64,000 nucleotides of DNA from Streptomyces sp. NRRL B-1347 (GTDB lineage Bacteria > Actinomycetota > Actinomycetes > Streptomycetales > Streptomycetaceae). The notes beneath the pieces were generated by a model. That model had not been told where the DNA came from. It saw only the letters and a program-made list of their open reading frames with translations, and did not search any database. The stretch spans positions 22,311 to 86,310 of the forward strand of contig NZ_JOJM01000046.1 in assembly GCF_000720325.1 (NCBI RefSeq), written 5' to 3'. The translations under genes and the position numbers were made by a program. Shown here one piece after another: positions 63,472-64,000 of this stretch. The first letter of the stretch is position 1, and the number at the start of each line of letters is the position of its first letter.

Positions 63472-63759
63472 CTCTTGTCCTCCTGTGGGGGGTCGGCCCG
63501 CTCCGGTGTGGGGACCTCGGCGGCCGGAAAGCGTGAGCGCATGGCGGCGCGACCCTGGTGAAGCCGCGTCCATGCCAATAGGACGCGGCCCACTATTCCC
63601 AGCCTCACAGGCAGCACACAAGGTCGACTTCCGGACGCCCGACCGACAACTCGGGTGCGTCCGCGGCCCGTTGACCCAGCGTGGTCACGCCTAGTCGTCC
63701 CGTCGCCGGTCCCCGTTGCAAACACCCGGCGCGAGTGGGTGGTGGGCAGCGGGTGAGGA

Positions 63760-64000
63760 CTAGTCCTGTCTGGATTCCGATGCGTCGGCACCGCCGGAGG
63801 GCGTGGCGGGACCGGTGGTTGAAGATTCCACTCCGCTTTCCGGCGGGGCAGCGGGGGGCGCCGGCTGCCCCGAGGGGCCGGGCCCGGCACCCGTCTGTGC
63901 GCGCTCCAGGAACCGGAGCAGCTCGACGGGGAAGGGCAGCACGAGGGTGGAGTTCTTCTCGGCTGCGACGGCCACGACGGTCTGGAGCAGGCGGAGTTGG
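63760..64000 (-). CDS. C-terminal end of a slipin/SPFH (band 7) membrane protein
   Basis: Only the last ~79 codons are inside the window. They read QLRLLQTVVAVAAEKNSTLVLPFPVELLRFLERAQ, the conserved end of the slipin/stomatin-like SPFH domain, where the sequence after AEKNSTLV is highly typical. A ~40-residue disordered Pro/Gly/Ser tail ends in ASESRQD. The membrane anchor and most of the domain lie beyond 64000. SPFH proteins scaffold membrane microdomains. The 288-bp gap before the S1 protease start contains no supported gene. Confidence 0.85.
   Translation of the reverse strand, partial: QLRLLQTVVAVAAEKNSTLVLPFPVELLRFLERAQTGAGPGPSGQPAPPAAPPESGVESSTTGPATPSGGADASESRQD

Overview
The window is high-GC actinobacterial DNA and almost certainly comes from a Streptomyces chromosome. 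Supporting signs are third-position GC saturation, frequent GTG/TTG starts, ATGA-overlapped operons, a subtilisin-inhibitor (SSI) gene, streptogrisin-type and M4 secreted proteases, an RskA/SigK pair, DUF4331 and DUF5925 proteins, and dispersed palindromic intergenic repeats. I see no rRNA, tRNA, CRISPR array, transposase, integrase or prophage genes. It looks like a chromosomal stretch rich in secreted enzymes, transport and regulation, with two clear deletion or truncation scars.

Layout. 1-10.5 kb: a partial aldehyde dehydrogenase, a CitMHS citrate transporter, an MFS transporter, a molybdopterin oxidoreductase, a TetR regulator, homogentisate dioxygenase (hmgA) with a GntR/UTRA regulator, and a stand-alone type ISP restriction-like protein. 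10.5-12.5 kb: a long inverted repeat, a quinone-reductase-like dehydrogenase, then a scar where the first third of a second dehydrogenase is joined to the last third of a LuxR-type regulator. 12.6-19 kb: an ECF sigma/anti-sigma pair divergent from an operon for a DUF4331 secreted protein, a TPR protein and a NicO-type Ni/Co exporter with a His-rich loop. 19-21.6 kb: a membrane Ser/Thr kinase and a secreted SGNH lipase.

21.8-31.8 kb: an apparent cell-surface polysaccharide locus. It holds a small membrane protein, a CelD-like acyltransferase, two GT2 glycosyltransferases, a polysaccharide deacetylase, a very large fusion of a Wzx-like flippase with a multi-membrane-span enzyme, and a membrane-anchored glycoside hydrolase. 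The chain would make, modify, export and trim one surface glycan. 32-37 kb: a DUF5925 AAA ATPase, GntR, a double GNAT protein, DUF402, a TetR gene with a readable promoter and operator, and a GDSL esterase, ending in a nested inverted repeat and terminator.

37-44.2 kb: a tripartite tricarboxylate operon (tctC-tctB-tctA plus a GNAT gene). Its divergent CitB-type response regulator is truncated at a run of 16 C and then reads in frame into a sortase-anchored AA10 lytic polysaccharide monooxygenase. A secreted lipase and a pentapeptide-repeat protein follow. 44.5-49 kb: an SOS-controlled mutagenesis operon (dnaE2 plus a catalytically degenerate Y-family polymerase) with a LexA box. 49-56.4 kb: a DUF3533-like membrane protein, an orphan AAA ATPase, SSI with a P1 lysine, a TrmB/LuxR-like regulator and a divergent secreted M4 protease. 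56.5-62 kb: an oligopeptide ABC importer. 62-64 kb: a lower-GC patch with a 40-residue small ORF, a canonical terminator, an S1 (streptogrisin-like) protease and the 3' end of a slipin gene. The proteases, their inhibitor and the peptide importer together fit extracellular protein scavenging.
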